64,000 nucleotides of DNA from Thermovirga sp. (GTDB lineage: Bacteria; Synergistota; Synergistia; Synergistales; Thermovirgaceae): NCBI RefSeq assembly GCF_017656375.1, contig NZ_JACDOB010000001.1:62001-126000 (forward strand), read 5' to 3'. Each line of letters begins with the position of its first letter. Positions within the stretch are counted from its first letter, which is position 1. This document shows, piece after piece, positions 17,411 through 26,203 of this stretch. Under the pieces are notes generated by a model, which searched no databases, was not told where the DNA came from, and was given only the letters and a program-made list of their open reading frames with translations. A program made the position numbers and the translations under genes.

Positions 17411-18769
17411 TTAAGACTGCGATCCTCCTACAATTATTTCTTCTATTAAGACTGTAGGCTGCCCATCAGTTACAGGCACGCCTTGCCCTGACTTACCGCA
17501 TACTCCCGCATCAAACATTAAGTCTTTCCCGATTTTGGTTATTTTATTCAAAACCTCCGGCCCATTTCCTGTCATTATGGCATTTTTTACGGGATATTGT
17601 ATTTTACCGTTCTTTACATAGTATCCTTCTGAAACATGGAATACGAAATCTCCTGTAGTAGGATGAACTTCTCCTCCTCCCATTTTCATGACCAAAAGCC
17701 CTTCTTTTACAGATTCGATAATCTCCTCGGCTTCATAAACTCCATTGCCAATTATGAATGTGTTTGACATTCTTGGAATGGGAATATGCCGAAAAGAGGC
17801 CCTTCTGCCGTTTCCTGTTCGTGGCAAATCGTACTGTATGGCAGAAGCTACATCGGTAAGATAATTCTTAAGTACACCGTTCTCAATGAGAATGGTCCTT
17901 GAAGCTTCAGTTCCTTCATCATCAAAACAATAACTTCCATATAAATCCGGTAATGTAGGGTCATCTACTAAAGTGATTTGTTCATTTGCCACCTTTTGTC
18001 CAATTTTATCCTTATAAACAGAGAAATCTTTTCTTATAATATCTGCTTCCAAGCCATGGCCTACAGCCTCGTGAATCATAGTTCCACCACTTTTACCACT
18101 TAGAACAACTTGCATCATTCCCGCAGGACATGGTTTTGCGTCAGCCTGGAGGAGAGCTCTTTTAACTGCTTTCTCTCCCATTTCCTCTAGATCGTTTTTT
18201 TTCAAGAAAGTCTCTAAATCCAAGGCCATTGCATGGGATTCTATTCCCGTATATAAGGTGCCGCCTTTTTCGGCCACAACATGTATATAAACTCTAGAAG
18301 AGTTCCTTTTTTTGTTCACTACCCTTCCTTCGGAAGAAATGATCTTTACTAGATTTTTTGCCACACTCAGGTTTATAAGCACTTGTCTGATAGAAGGGGA
18401 TGCACTCCGTATTTTCTTCTCCAGATCCACCAAAAGAGCAACATCGGGGGATTTTAAGTGAATACGCTCAGATATTAGATCTTTGTTTTTACTTTCAAAG
18501 CTCAGCTTTGAAGTTTTCCCTACCTTTTCTTCGCAGTGTTTTAAACATATCCTTACAGCATTCAAATCTGTACCGTTTGAGGATGAATAAACAGTATTTC
18601 CTTTAGCAAAAAAACGCACTCCAGTTCCATGAGAATGATTTGATTTTACCTCTTCTACTTTCCCGTTATCTAAACGCACAGTGTGGCTGTCGATTTTTTG
18701 TAAAAATACATCGGCATAGTCTAAGCCTTTTTGGCTTAGATAATCACTTATTTTAAACATATCGTCCAT
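17411..18769 (-). CDS. tldD: TldD family metalloprotease
   Basis: Subunit that carries the zinc site of the TldD/TldE (PmbA) peptidase, known to process microcin B17 and CcdA in E. coli. The 452-residue protein has SGGTMIHEAVGHGLEAD with the HExxxH motif at H233-E234...H238, and glycine-rich C-terminal strands including GKSGQGVPVTDGQPTV. No tldE partner lies beside it, although partner genes are often adjacent. It precedes ftsK in a minus-strand run with mltG. The physiological substrate is unknown. Confidence 0.9.
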   Translation of the reverse strand: MDDMFKISDYLSQKGLDYADVFLQKIDSHTVRLDNGKVEEVKSNHSHGTGVRFFAKGNTVYSSSNGTDLNAVRICLKHCEEKVGKTSKLSFESKNKDLISERIHLKSPDVALLVDLEKKIRSASPSIRQVLINLSVAKNLVKIISSEGRVVNKKRNSSRVYIHVVAEKGGTLYTGIESHAMALDLETFLKKNDLEEMGEKAVKRALLQADAKPCPAGMMQVVLSGKSGGTMIHEAVGHGLEADIIRKDFSVYKDKIGQKVANEQITLVDDPTLPDLYGSYCFDDEGTEASRTILIENGVLKNYLTDVASAIQYDLPRTGNGRRASFRHIPIPRMSNTFIIGNGVYEAEEIIESVKEGLLVMKMGGGEVHPTTGDFVFHVSEGYYVKNGKIQYPVKNAIMTGNGPEVLNKITKIGKDLMFDAGVCGKSGQGVPVTDGQPTVLIEEIIVGGSQS

Positions 18770-18800
18770 AATTTAAAACACTTCCTTTCGACAAGACATG

Positions 18801-19853
18801 TCACTTGTTGCCTTCGGTTTTTCTTTCTTTATTCCTCTTCTCTATGGCCTTTAAATGTTCTTCGTAGCTTTTACTAAAGATATGGCTGCCATTTTTTTGT
18901 GCTACATAATATAGATAAGAGTGCTTACCTGGTTGTATTGCCGCTATCCATGATTTGATAGAAGGAATGCAAATAGGTCCAGGAGGTAGCCCCTTAAAAA
19001 GATAGGTGTTATATGGCGATCGTATCTTCAGATGCTTGTAAAGCACTCTATTGAGTTTTATGCCACGTTCGTTCCACGCAAAGATAACAGTTGCATCAAC
19101 TTGAAGCGGCATGCCTTTATTTAAACGGTTGTAAATTACCCCTGCTATAATTTTTTTTTCCCCTTCTTTTGCTGCTTCTTTTTCAACCAGAGATGCTACT
19201 GTAGCTACTTTCAACAAGTAATCTTTATTTAAATAACTTTCTCCAAGTGCTCTTCCCACAGTGTTATACCAGGCATTTGATGCGGCCTTTATCACTTGAG
19301 AGGAATAGCCTTCTTCAGGAATTACATAATATGTGTCTGGTAACAGAAAAGCTATTCTGCTCTCAACTCTTTCTGGGAGTTTGTCCCTGATATTTGAAGG
19401 AAAGTTTTCGTTTTTTTTAAGCTCATTTAAAAAATCTTCACCATAATTTGTTTTGAAATACACTTGGAGCTCTTTTAGATTTTTCCCAGGGTAAAGTGTT
19501 ACTTTTTCAGTAATGGGTTTTGTTATTTCTAATTGTTTAGCTATTTCCCAAGGTGTACCTGGTTTTATGATATATATACCCGGTTTGATAGACCTATCAA
19601 CCTTTAGCTTCAACATCCAAAATATTAAATCTTTTGGGTTATTGACCAGTCCTTCTTTGAAAATCATCCATGCAACCTCTGAACCAGTTTGGCCTGTCTT
19701 TACGAGAATTTTTTGAGGGGTTCCTTCCCCATAAGTATAATGTTCACGTAAAGATATTGGCATCCAGCATGTTAAAATCACAAAATATATTAGGGATAGA
19801 ATAAGTATCCCGTATTGAAGAACAGTATGTATGTGTGGTCGAACTTTTCCCAC
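18801..19853 (-). CDS. mltG: Endolytic murein transglycosylase MltG
   Basis: Membrane-anchored lytic transglycosylase that cuts nascent glycan strands and sets their length. The 350-residue protein has one N-terminal membrane helix (about 12-32), a LysM-like stretch, and the YceG domain with the SLVEKE motif at 221-226 carrying the catalytic glutamate, then IIAGVIYNRLNKGMPLQVDATVIFAW and the end block SPYNTYLFKGLPPGPICIPS. The start is GTG at 19853 with ACGGAGGG upstream. A TATAAT box about 45-50 bases upstream (near 19905) is a weak promoter candidate. It begins the mltG-tldD-ftsK-thiN run. Confidence 0.93.
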   Translation of the reverse strand: MGKVRPHIHTVLQYGILILSLIYFVILTCWMPISLREHYTYGEGTPQKILVKTGQTGSEVAWMIFKEGLVNNPKDLIFWMLKLKVDRSIKPGIYIIKPGTPWEIAKQLEITKPITEKVTLYPGKNLKELQVYFKTNYGEDFLNELKKNENFPSNIRDKLPERVESRIAFLLPDTYYVIPEEGYSSQVIKAASNAWYNTVGRALGESYLNKDYLLKVATVASLVEKEAAKEGEKKIIAGVIYNRLNKGMPLQVDATVIFAWNERGIKLNRVLYKHLKIRSPYNTYLFKGLPPGPICIPSIKSWIAAIQPGKHSYLYYVAQKNGSHIFSKSYEEHLKAIEKRNKERKTEGNK

Positions 19854-19956
19854 GACGTAATCCCTCCGTTTTGTGTAGGGAAGAAATATGTAGCTATATT
19901 ATACTAACCTAGTTTTGCTCCAAAAGAAACAATAAAAACTATTACTTATGAAAAAG

Positions 19957-19996
19957 AAAAGGGGAATTAATCAAGAAACTGATTAACTCCCCTTTG
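19957..19996 (-). terminator. Terminator of the hutH-liv operon, after livK
   Basis: On the minus strand, the stem GGGGAGTTAATC/GATTAATTCCCC (19981-19992 with 19961-19972; one A/C mismatch, extended by AAA/TTT) is followed by TTTTCTTTTTC. It ends the transporter transcript between livK and mltG. Confidence 0.88.
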
Positions 19997-20034
19997 TTTT
20001 GCAAAAAGCTTAAAGTAATGTCTTGCTTCTAAGA

Positions 20035-21189
20035 TTACGGATTAATTATATCTGGATCATCAACTACACCAAAGTAACGGTATTTCCCAAATTTTATTAT
20101 TTGTACCTGTACTGGCTTGACGACTTCCCCAATCTCATTGAAGCCTTTTATAACACCCGTTAGGCCGTCAAAATCCTTAGTGGAGGCTATTGCATCCCTT
20201 ATGGCTTTACCATCAGTGCTACCAGCTCTTTGTATGGCATCTACTATAATTGTTAGAGCATCGTAAGCAGAGGCTCCGACCATGTCTGGCGCTATGCCGT
20301 AGCGTCCCTCATATTCTTTGATGAACTCTTGGACAACGGGGCGTTCGTCATCTCTATTGAGGTTTGTGACTATGATAAATCCTTCAGCTGCAGAAGGACC
20401 AGCCAACTCTACCAATTTCGGAGAGTCTGCCCCTTCTTCACCTAGAATTATAGATTCAATTCCCATTTCTCTGGCCTGCTTAAGGATTGGTCCGGTCTGG
20501 AAATAGTAACCGTTAACCATTATTAGATCCGGGTTTAATTCTTTTATTTCCGAAAGATATGGCTTATAGTCCTTTTCTTTGAACGGGTAAGCTTTAGAAT
20601 AAACAATCTCTACGCCCGTTGTTTTTGTGTCAATATATTCTTTAAAGCCCTTTGAAAGGGTTCTACCAAAGTCTATATCAGAATAAAGTACAGCTATTCG
20701 CTTGGCGCCTAGCATGTCAGTTGCGACTTTAGCTGCTGCCTTACCTTCTACTTCTGCCAAGAAACCATTTCTGAAACAAAAGTCTCCTGCTTTCGTAATG
20801 TCAGGGTGTACTGCGTACGCTGCAACGAAAGGTATTTGTGCCTCCTGGAAGAAAGTAGCTACAGCTCTGGTAGGCATACTATAAGATCCACCTACCACAG
20901 CTACTACTCTATCTTGTCCTATCAGCTTATGAGCTAGGGAAACCGCCTCCTTTGCGTCTGCTCTGTCGTCGTAAACTACTAGCTCTACCTTTTTGCCCAA
21001 TACCCCTCCGCTTGCGTTGATCTTATCAACTGCAATATTGACTGAGTTTAGCACGCTTTCTCCGTCAGCAGCAGCAAATCCCGTGAGTGGAGCAAGCACT
21101 CCGATTTTGATAGTTTCCCCTGCCAAGGCCGTTCCCGCAAAAAGAGCCAAAACTACAAGAACCGATAACAACACCTTTACAACTTTCAT
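20035..21189 (-). CDS. livK: Periplasmic substrate-binding protein of a LIV-type (HAAT) ABC transporter
   Basis: Type I periplasmic binding fold for amino acids. The start is ATG 21189 (MKVVKVLLS), because the further upstream in-frame ATG at 21204 lies inside the ribosome site GGGAGGTG. Residues 1 to about 24 are a signal peptide ending ALA before GETIKIGVLAPLTG; there is no lipobox cysteine, so the protein should be soluble in a periplasm, which favours a diderm host. The body shows VAVVGGSYSMPTRAVATFFQEAQIPF and the usual LIVBP hinge layout over 384 residues. Last gene of hutH-livH-livM-livG-livF-livK. Substrate cannot be read from sequence; branched-chain amino acids are the default and histidine is suggested by hutH. 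Confidence 0.9.
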   Translation of the reverse strand: MKVVKVLLSVLVVLALFAGTALAGETIKIGVLAPLTGFAAADGESVLNSVNIAVDKINASGGVLGKKVELVVYDDRADAKEAVSLAHKLIGQDRVVAVVGGSYSMPTRAVATFFQEAQIPFVAAYAVHPDITKAGDFCFRNGFLAEVEGKAAAKVATDMLGAKRIAVLYSDIDFGRTLSKGFKEYIDTKTTGVEIVYSKAYPFKEKDYKPYLSEIKELNPDLIMVNGYYFQTGPILKQAREMGIESIILGEEGADSPKLVELAGPSAAEGFIIVTNLNRDDERPVVQEFIKEYEGRYGIAPDMVGASAYDALTIIVDAIQRAGSTDGKAIRDAIASTKDFDGLTGVIKGFNEIGEVVKPVQVQIIKFGKYRYFGVVDDPDIINP

Positions 21190-21282
21190 CTTAACACCTC
21201 CCATTTTTATTTTTGTTGCCTCCTAAATAATTTTAGGGCTTAATACGCAAAAATGTAAGATATATTTTCTTTTTTAACTTAA

Positions 21283-21996
21283 TTATCCTCCAAGGTATGC
21301 TTCATGAATTCTGGGGTCATTTATAACCTCTTCTGCTGTACCACTGAAGGTTATTTCTCCCGTTTCAAGCACGTAAGCCCTAGTAGATATTTTCAAAGAA
21401 GCCAAAGCGTTTTGTTCCACCAACAGAATCGTTTTACCGTGTTGTTCATTCAGTTCTTTTAACACCTCAAAGACTTTGTCCACTAATAAGGGCATGAGGC
21501 CCATAGAGATCTCGTCCACTAACACAAGGTCGGGATCAGAGATTAAAGCCCTAGCAATTGCAACCTGTTGTTGTTCCCCACCTGAAAGGGTTACTGCTGG
21601 CTGTGTTTCCCTTTCTTTTAGAATGGGAAACAACCCATATATCCACTTGAGCCTTTCTTCCAGGGAAATTTGCTTTTTAATGCCATATATGCCGGTCATT
21701 AAGTTTTCCCATACAGTAAGTTGAGGGAATAGCCTAGCCTTTTCAGGCACAATTCTTATTCCCATGTGAGCTCGCTCATGGGGAGGCAAGTTGGTAATAT
21801 CTTTCCCTTTATATTTGATGCTCCCTTTTTGGGAAGGTACTAGACCCATAATGGCATTCAAAATAGTGGTTTTGCCTGCTCCATTAGCTCCTATTATCGA
21901 AACCAACTCTCCTTCAGAGACAAAGAACGATACTCCTTTAACAGCTTCTATTTCCTTATACGCTATGTGTAAATTCTCGACCTCAAGAAGCGACAT
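21283..21996 (-). CDS. livF: LIV-type ABC transporter ATPase LivF
   Basis: Cytoplasmic ATPase of the amino-acid importer. The 237-residue protein has Walker A GANGAGKT at 36-43, the LSGGEQQQVAIARAL signature, Walker B LVLVDEISMGLMP and an LLVEQNALASLKI switch region. The short length and NAxASLxIS ending are typical of LivF rather than LivG. Good ribosome site AAGGGGAG. Its start overlaps the end of livG, so the two ATPases are coupled and should form a heterodimer on the LivHM permease. Confidence 0.94.
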   Translation of the reverse strand: MSLLEVENLHIAYKEIEAVKGVSFFVSEGELVSIIGANGAGKTTILNAIMGLVPSQKGSIKYKGKDITNLPPHERAHMGIRIVPEKARLFPQLTVWENLMTGIYGIKKQISLEERLKWIYGLFPILKERETQPAVTLSGGEQQQVAIARALISDPDLVLVDEISMGLMPLLVDKVFEVLKELNEQHGKTILLVEQNALASLKISTRAYVLETGEITFSGTAEEVINDPRIHEAYLGG

Positions 21997-22756
21997 ATTT
22001 TTTCTCCCCTTTACCCAAATAAGCTTCTATGACATGAGGATCATTTTTTATCTTTTCTGGGGGTCCGGATGCGATCAACTTACCGTGGTCCAGAACAACC
22101 ATTCTGTCAGATAGCCCCATGGCAACCCGCATGTTATGTTCTATAAGCAAAATTCCAACGCCCGATTCTTTTATTTGGAGTATTAGCTCGGAAAGCTTAT
22201 TTATTTCTTCCTGTCTCAAGCCGGAAAAAGATTCATCGAGGAGAAGTAATTCAGGTTTTAAGGCAAGCGCTCTGGCGATTTCAAGCCGCCTCAAGTTGCC
22301 CAACGGCAGAAGGCCAGCCTTGTAATGAGCGAAATCTGCCAATCCCACTTTCTCCAGAATCTCCAAGGCCATTTTTTTGATATTTTGGTTATCCCACTTT
22401 TGCCAAAATTGGAATTTAGATTGATATTTCTCTATGCCTAAAGCGGCCTGAATATTTTCTAAGGCGGTTAAAGAATAAAATGGTCTTACTATTTGGAAGG
22501 TTCTACCTATCCCCATAGAAGCTATTTTATGAATAGGCAATCCATCAATTCTTATTCCTTTAAAGAAAATTTTCCCCGTGGTGGGTTTCAAAGCCCCTGA
22601 AATCATGTTAAAACATGTCGTTTTACCTGCTCCATTAGGGCCTATTAATCCAAGGATTTCTTTTTTATTCAGTGAAAACGAAACATCTTCTACTGCGTGT
22701 AACCCCCCAAATTGCTTCGACACATTTTCAAGGCGTAATAGTGAGTTATTTTTCAT
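21983..22756 (-). CDS. livG: LIV-type ABC transporter ATPase LivG
   Basis: Second ATPase of the importer. Start chosen at ATG 22756, five bases after GAGGTGG; an in-frame GTG at 22765 overlaps that site. The 257-residue protein has Walker A GPNGAGKT, the FQIVRPFYSLTALENI insertion typical of LivG, a degenerate signature region LPLGNLRRLEIARALA, Walker B LLLLDESFSGL, and IEHNMRVAMGLSDRMVVLDHG. The usual LSGGQ/LSYGQ signature reads LPLGN here, a mild departure. It overlaps livM by 11 bases. Confidence 0.93.
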   Translation of the reverse strand: MKNNSLLRLENVSKQFGGLHAVEDVSFSLNKKEILGLIGPNGAGKTTCFNMISGALKPTTGKIFFKGIRIDGLPIHKIASMGIGRTFQIVRPFYSLTALENIQAALGIEKYQSKFQFWQKWDNQNIKKMALEILEKVGLADFAHYKAGLLPLGNLRRLEIARALALKPELLLLDESFSGLRQEEINKLSELILQIKESGVGILLIEHNMRVAMGLSDRMVVLDHGKLIASGPPEKIKNDPHVIEAYLGKGEKKYVAS

Positions 22757-23636
22757 TTTTACCACCTCGGGAAAAAGCTTTAAGTCTGGACTTTACAAAA
22801 CCGTTGTCCCCCAATATTCCACCAGGTTGCAGGCGTATCACTAATAGAAGAAGTGTGGCATATAAAAGCATTCTATAGTCAATAAGGGGCCTGAACACTT
22901 CCGGCAATATGCCCAAAATGGCTGCTCCAAGTATAGGTCCCCAAACGGTGCCCATCCCCCCAACAACAAGCATAGAAAGCATCATGACTGAAACGGGGAA
23001 ACCAAAATCTGAAGCACTTATGAACCTCATATAGTGAGCGTATAAAGCTCCACCAATGCCAGCCATCGCTGTCCCTATGACAAAAGCAAGCAATTTGAAT
23101 TTTACTGGAGATACACCAATGGTAGAGGCGGCGACCTCGTCATCCCTTAAGGTAAAGCAAGCCAAACCGCACCACGCCTTCGTAAACCACCAACTTATAA
23201 ACAAAGCTATCACAAGAAATACTAGACACAGAACTAAAAACGCGAAGCCATGCAGTGGGGTTCCGAAAAACTCAATTCGTGGAATGCCTCCAATCCCCAA
23301 AGCGCCTCCGAAGAAAGGCACATACATGAAAAAGGCTTCAACTATAAAATTAATTCCGATGGTGGTTATAGCCAAGAAATCTTCCCTTACTCTCAAGCTT
23401 GGCAATCCCATTAACAAACCTATAGTTCCGGTTATTACTATTACGACGGGTAAACTTAGCCAAAAGGACAATCCCGCTTTTGTAGCAAGTATAGCTGCTG
23501 TATAGGCTCCTATTCCAAAAAAGGCCGCATGCCCCAAGGAAATTTGACCGGCGTAACCAACTATGATGTTCAACCCAGATACGACAATACTGTTAATTGC
23601 TATAAAAATTCCGATGGTTATAATGTAGCTGTCCAT
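22746..23636 (-). CDS. livM: LIV-type ABC transporter permease LivM
   Basis: Inner-membrane permease, 296 residues with about eight to nine hydrophobic helices. It has the family block NIIVGYAGQISLGHAAFFGIGAYTAA near the N-terminus and the EAA-like cytoplasmic loop ATIGVSPVKFKLLAFVIGTAMAGIGGALYA, then VVGGMGTVWGPILGA. Ribosome site GGGGAGG before ATG 23636. Sits between livH and livG in the operon, in the standard order. Confidence 0.93.
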   Translation of the reverse strand: MDSYIITIGIFIAINSIVVSGLNIIVGYAGQISLGHAAFFGIGAYTAAILATKAGLSFWLSLPVVIVITGTIGLLMGLPSLRVREDFLAITTIGINFIVEAFFMYVPFFGGALGIGGIPRIEFFGTPLHGFAFLVLCLVFLVIALFISWWFTKAWCGLACFTLRDDEVAASTIGVSPVKFKLLAFVIGTAMAGIGGALYAHYMRFISASDFGFPVSVMMLSMLVVGGMGTVWGPILGAAILGILPEVFRPLIDYRMLLYATLLLLVIRLQPGGILGDNGFVKSRLKAFSRGGKNEK

Positions 23637-23652
23637 GACAACCTCCCCGCAG

Positions 23653-24528
23653 TTATATTTTTTTCTTTATATTTCCAAGGAGCCCTTCAGGCCTTATCAT
23701 GAGGACCAATATCATGGCTACAAACGCTAGTGCATCTCGAGGGAATGGAATATTGGCGTATCCTATAAGCAGTGTCTCAGCTATTCCAAGTAAGAGAGAG
23801 GCTAATATTGCTCCAGGCACAGACCCTAACCCGCCCACCACGATCAAAGCGAGGGTTTTATAGGCTGGTACAGCTCCCATAGTTGGGTACACCTGATTAA
23901 AATATATTCCTACCAGAATACCTGCAATAGCAGCTATACTAGATCCTATGGCAAAAGTTAGGCTTACTATTTGCCTGCTATTTATACCCATGGCGCTAGC
24001 TATAGACATGTCCTGAGAAACTGCCCTCATGGCCAAACCAAGATCTGTCTTTGATGTGATAATCCAAAGAACAAAGAAGATCACAATTGAAACTATATAG
24101 ACCATAACAAGAGCTGAAGATAAGGAAATATTACCCACCCTAATAGTGGCTAGGGGCAAAGATACGGGGAAACCATGAATCTGGGGTCCTGCTATTAGGC
24201 GCATAACCTCTTCTATTCCTAAGAGGAGCGCTATGCTGGCTATCAAGGGAACATAAGGGGGGAATTTCAGCAAGGGAGAATAAACTATACGCTCCACCAG
24301 TATACCCAAAATGGAGCATACAGCCATAGAAGCTAAGATAGCAAATAAAAGGTTGCCCGTCATGGAATACACGCCTAATCCCACATAGGCCCCTATAGTA
24401 TATATGCCAGCATGTGCCACATGTAATATCCTCAGGATCCCATAAATCAAAGAGAGCCCTGAAGTGATAAGTGCATATATAGCCCCTATAGCAAGTCCGT
24501 TCATCAACTGTTCTATAAAGAGATCCAC
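23653..24528 (-). CDS. livH: LIV-type ABC transporter permease LivH
   Basis: First permease of the pair, 291 residues of mostly membrane helices. Diagnostic segments are QLMNGLAIGAIYALITSGLSLIYGILRILHVAHAG (residues about 7-40) and MGINSRQIVSLTFAIGSSIAAIAGIL, then LKTxA-type VGGLGSVPGAILASLLLGIAETL. Start is GTG at 24528 after a GGGGGG ribosome site. It follows hutH by 63 bases with no terminator visible, so it is probably co-transcribed with it. Confidence 0.93.
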   Translation of the reverse strand: MDLFIEQLMNGLAIGAIYALITSGLSLIYGILRILHVAHAGIYTIGAYVGLGVYSMTGNLLFAILASMAVCSILGILVERIVYSPLLKFPPYVPLIASIALLLGIEEVMRLIAGPQIHGFPVSLPLATIRVGNISLSSALVMVYIVSIVIFFVLWIITSKTDLGLAMRAVSQDMSIASAMGINSRQIVSLTFAIGSSIAAIAGILVGIYFNQVYPTMGAVPAYKTLALIVVGGLGSVPGAILASLLLGIAETLLIGYANIPFPRDALAFVAMILVLMIRPEGLLGNIKKKI

Positions 24529-24591
24529 TCGCCTATCCCCCCTATAAATGTACTTTCATGCACAAACTATTATTGTACGCACTTTTTGTTT

Positions 24592-26121
24592 TTATGCAAG
24601 TTCCCCTACTTCACTTTCTACAGCCTTTACTATGGAGCCATCGCTAACCATTTTTACCATTTCCTGTATATAAGGGTGCAAGAACTCGTCTTCTTCTACG
24701 AATGGCACCCTGGCACGTATAGTTTCGTAAGCAGTTGATGTGCCCTTACCTAATTTCAAGGGTTTCCTGAAGTCAACACCCTGTGCGGCTGTTAAAAGTT
24801 CTATGGCTAAAACCTTTTTGACGTTTTCCAAGATTGTTCTGGCTTTGCGAGCTGCATACATTCCCATGGATACGTGGTCCTCTTGGTTTGCGGAAGTGGG
24901 AATGGAATCCACAGACGAAGGATGAGCCAAAACCTTATTTTCCGAAACTAAGGCAGCAGCAACGTACTGAGGTATCATGAAACCGCTGTTTACTCCGCTA
25001 TTTTTTACAAGGAAAGGTGGCAATCCATACGATAGTTTGTGGTCAACTAGTCTGGCAGTCCGGCGCTCGGAAATATTGCCTATTTCTGCCATAGCTATGC
25101 CAAAGAAGTCCATGGATAGTGCTATAGGTTGCCCATGGAAGTTCCCACCACTTATAGCCTCGCCGTCAGCTGGAAAAATAAGCGGATTATCTGTCACGGA
25201 GTTTATCTCTATCTGCATTTTTTGGGCAATGAAATCCAATGTGTCTCTGCTTGCACCATGAACCTGAGGAACACAGCGCAGAGAATAAGCATCCTGTACT
25301 CTAGCATGCTTATATTTTTCCACTATTTCGCTACCTTCAATTAAAGTTCTTATATTCTCAGCAACTTTCTTCTGTCCTTCGTGTGGTCGAAGTTCGTGAG
25401 TTCTTGGATCAAAAGCGTAAGGTACACCTGTCAATGCTTCTAATGATAAGGCGGCAGCTATATCTGCAGTTTTAGCTACTGTGAAAGCATCATATATTGC
25501 CAAGGTGGCTATGCCTGCCATGGCAGTAGTACCATTATTTAGAGCAAGACCTTCCTTAGGTCCTAAATTTATGGGTTTTAACCCAGCTTCTTCCATCGCC
25601 TTAGTGGCTGGCATCCGTCTTCCTTTATAGATCACATCGCCTATACCCAATAGAGCTGCTGCGAGGTGGGACAATGGGCACAGATCCCCACTGGCACCAA
25701 CTGATCCTTGCGCAGGTATCAGAGGATGTATACCCTCATTGAGGAAAGAGACAAGTTGATTAAGAGTCTTAAGGGATATTCCAGAAAACCCTCTTATTAG
25801 GGTGTTTATACGCAGAAGCATTATGGCTCTTGTGACATCTTCCGGAAATGGTTCTCCCACACCACATGCATGGCTTTTAAGAAGGTTTTCCTGTAATTGC
25901 CTGCTCTTTTCAGGAGGGATCATTGTGGAAGCCAAATCTCCGAATCCAGTGGTTATACCGTATATGGATTTGCCTTCTGCCACCCAGGATTCGACCATTT
26001 TAGCGCCTCGCTCGACAAAGGCAATAGCCGAATCATCCAAAACTACCTTTTTCCCATTTCTTGCAACATCTACAACGTCTGAAATCTTGAGGGAATGCCC
26101 GTTTAATTTTAGAAATTCCAT
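24592..26121 (-). CDS. hutH: Histidine ammonia-lyase
   Basis: Deaminates L-histidine to trans-urocanate and ammonia. The 509-residue length is standard. The MIO prosthetic group would form from A143-S144-G145 in GSVGASGDLCPLSHLA; the catalytic Tyr is Y54 in YGITTGFG; H84 in LLKSHACGVGEPF is the residue that marks histidine rather than phenylalanine/tyrosine lyases. No hutU, hutI or hutG lies near, so the later steps are elsewhere. The gene leads the liv-transporter operon, an unusual pairing that suggests the transporter brings in histidine. ATG 26121 has GAGGAG nine bases upstream. The alternative, another aromatic amino-acid lyase or mutase, is less likely. Confidence 0.93.
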   Translation of the reverse strand: MEFLKLNGHSLKISDVVDVARNGKKVVLDDSAIAFVERGAKMVESWVAEGKSIYGITTGFGDLASTMIPPEKSRQLQENLLKSHACGVGEPFPEDVTRAIMLLRINTLIRGFSGISLKTLNQLVSFLNEGIHPLIPAQGSVGASGDLCPLSHLAAALLGIGDVIYKGRRMPATKAMEEAGLKPINLGPKEGLALNNGTTAMAGIATLAIYDAFTVAKTADIAAALSLEALTGVPYAFDPRTHELRPHEGQKKVAENIRTLIEGSEIVEKYKHARVQDAYSLRCVPQVHGASRDTLDFIAQKMQIEINSVTDNPLIFPADGEAISGGNFHGQPIALSMDFFGIAMAEIGNISERRTARLVDHKLSYGLPPFLVKNSGVNSGFMIPQYVAAALVSENKVLAHPSSVDSIPTSANQEDHVSMGMYAARKARTILENVKKVLAIELLTAAQGVDFRKPLKLGKGTSTAYETIRARVPFVEEDEFLHPYIQEMVKMVSDGSIVKAVESEVGELA

Positions 26122-26203
26122 CCTAACCAGCTCCTCTCATTTGATAAAAATACGCTAATAACAAAGATTTTTCGGTTGCTGTATATAGAGGATATACGTA
26201 AAA
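26122..26203. other. Intergenic gap between the radical SAM gene and hutH
   Basis: Contains a short inverted repeat, GTATAT (26181-26186) and ATATAC (26192-26197), with no T-run after it in either direction, so it is not a clear terminator. No good -35/-10 pair for hutH was found. Similar half-sites occur upstream of the AmmeMemoRadiSam operon. Confidence 0.35.

Noticed and set aside
21190-21204. Longer LivK with start at 21204
   Set aside because: That ATG is part of the ribosome site for the ATG at 21189, which starts a regular signal peptide.
26181-26197. Terminator after the AmmeMemoRadiSam radical SAM gene
   Set aside because: The six-base stem is AT-only and has no T-run, so it is not a convincing terminator.
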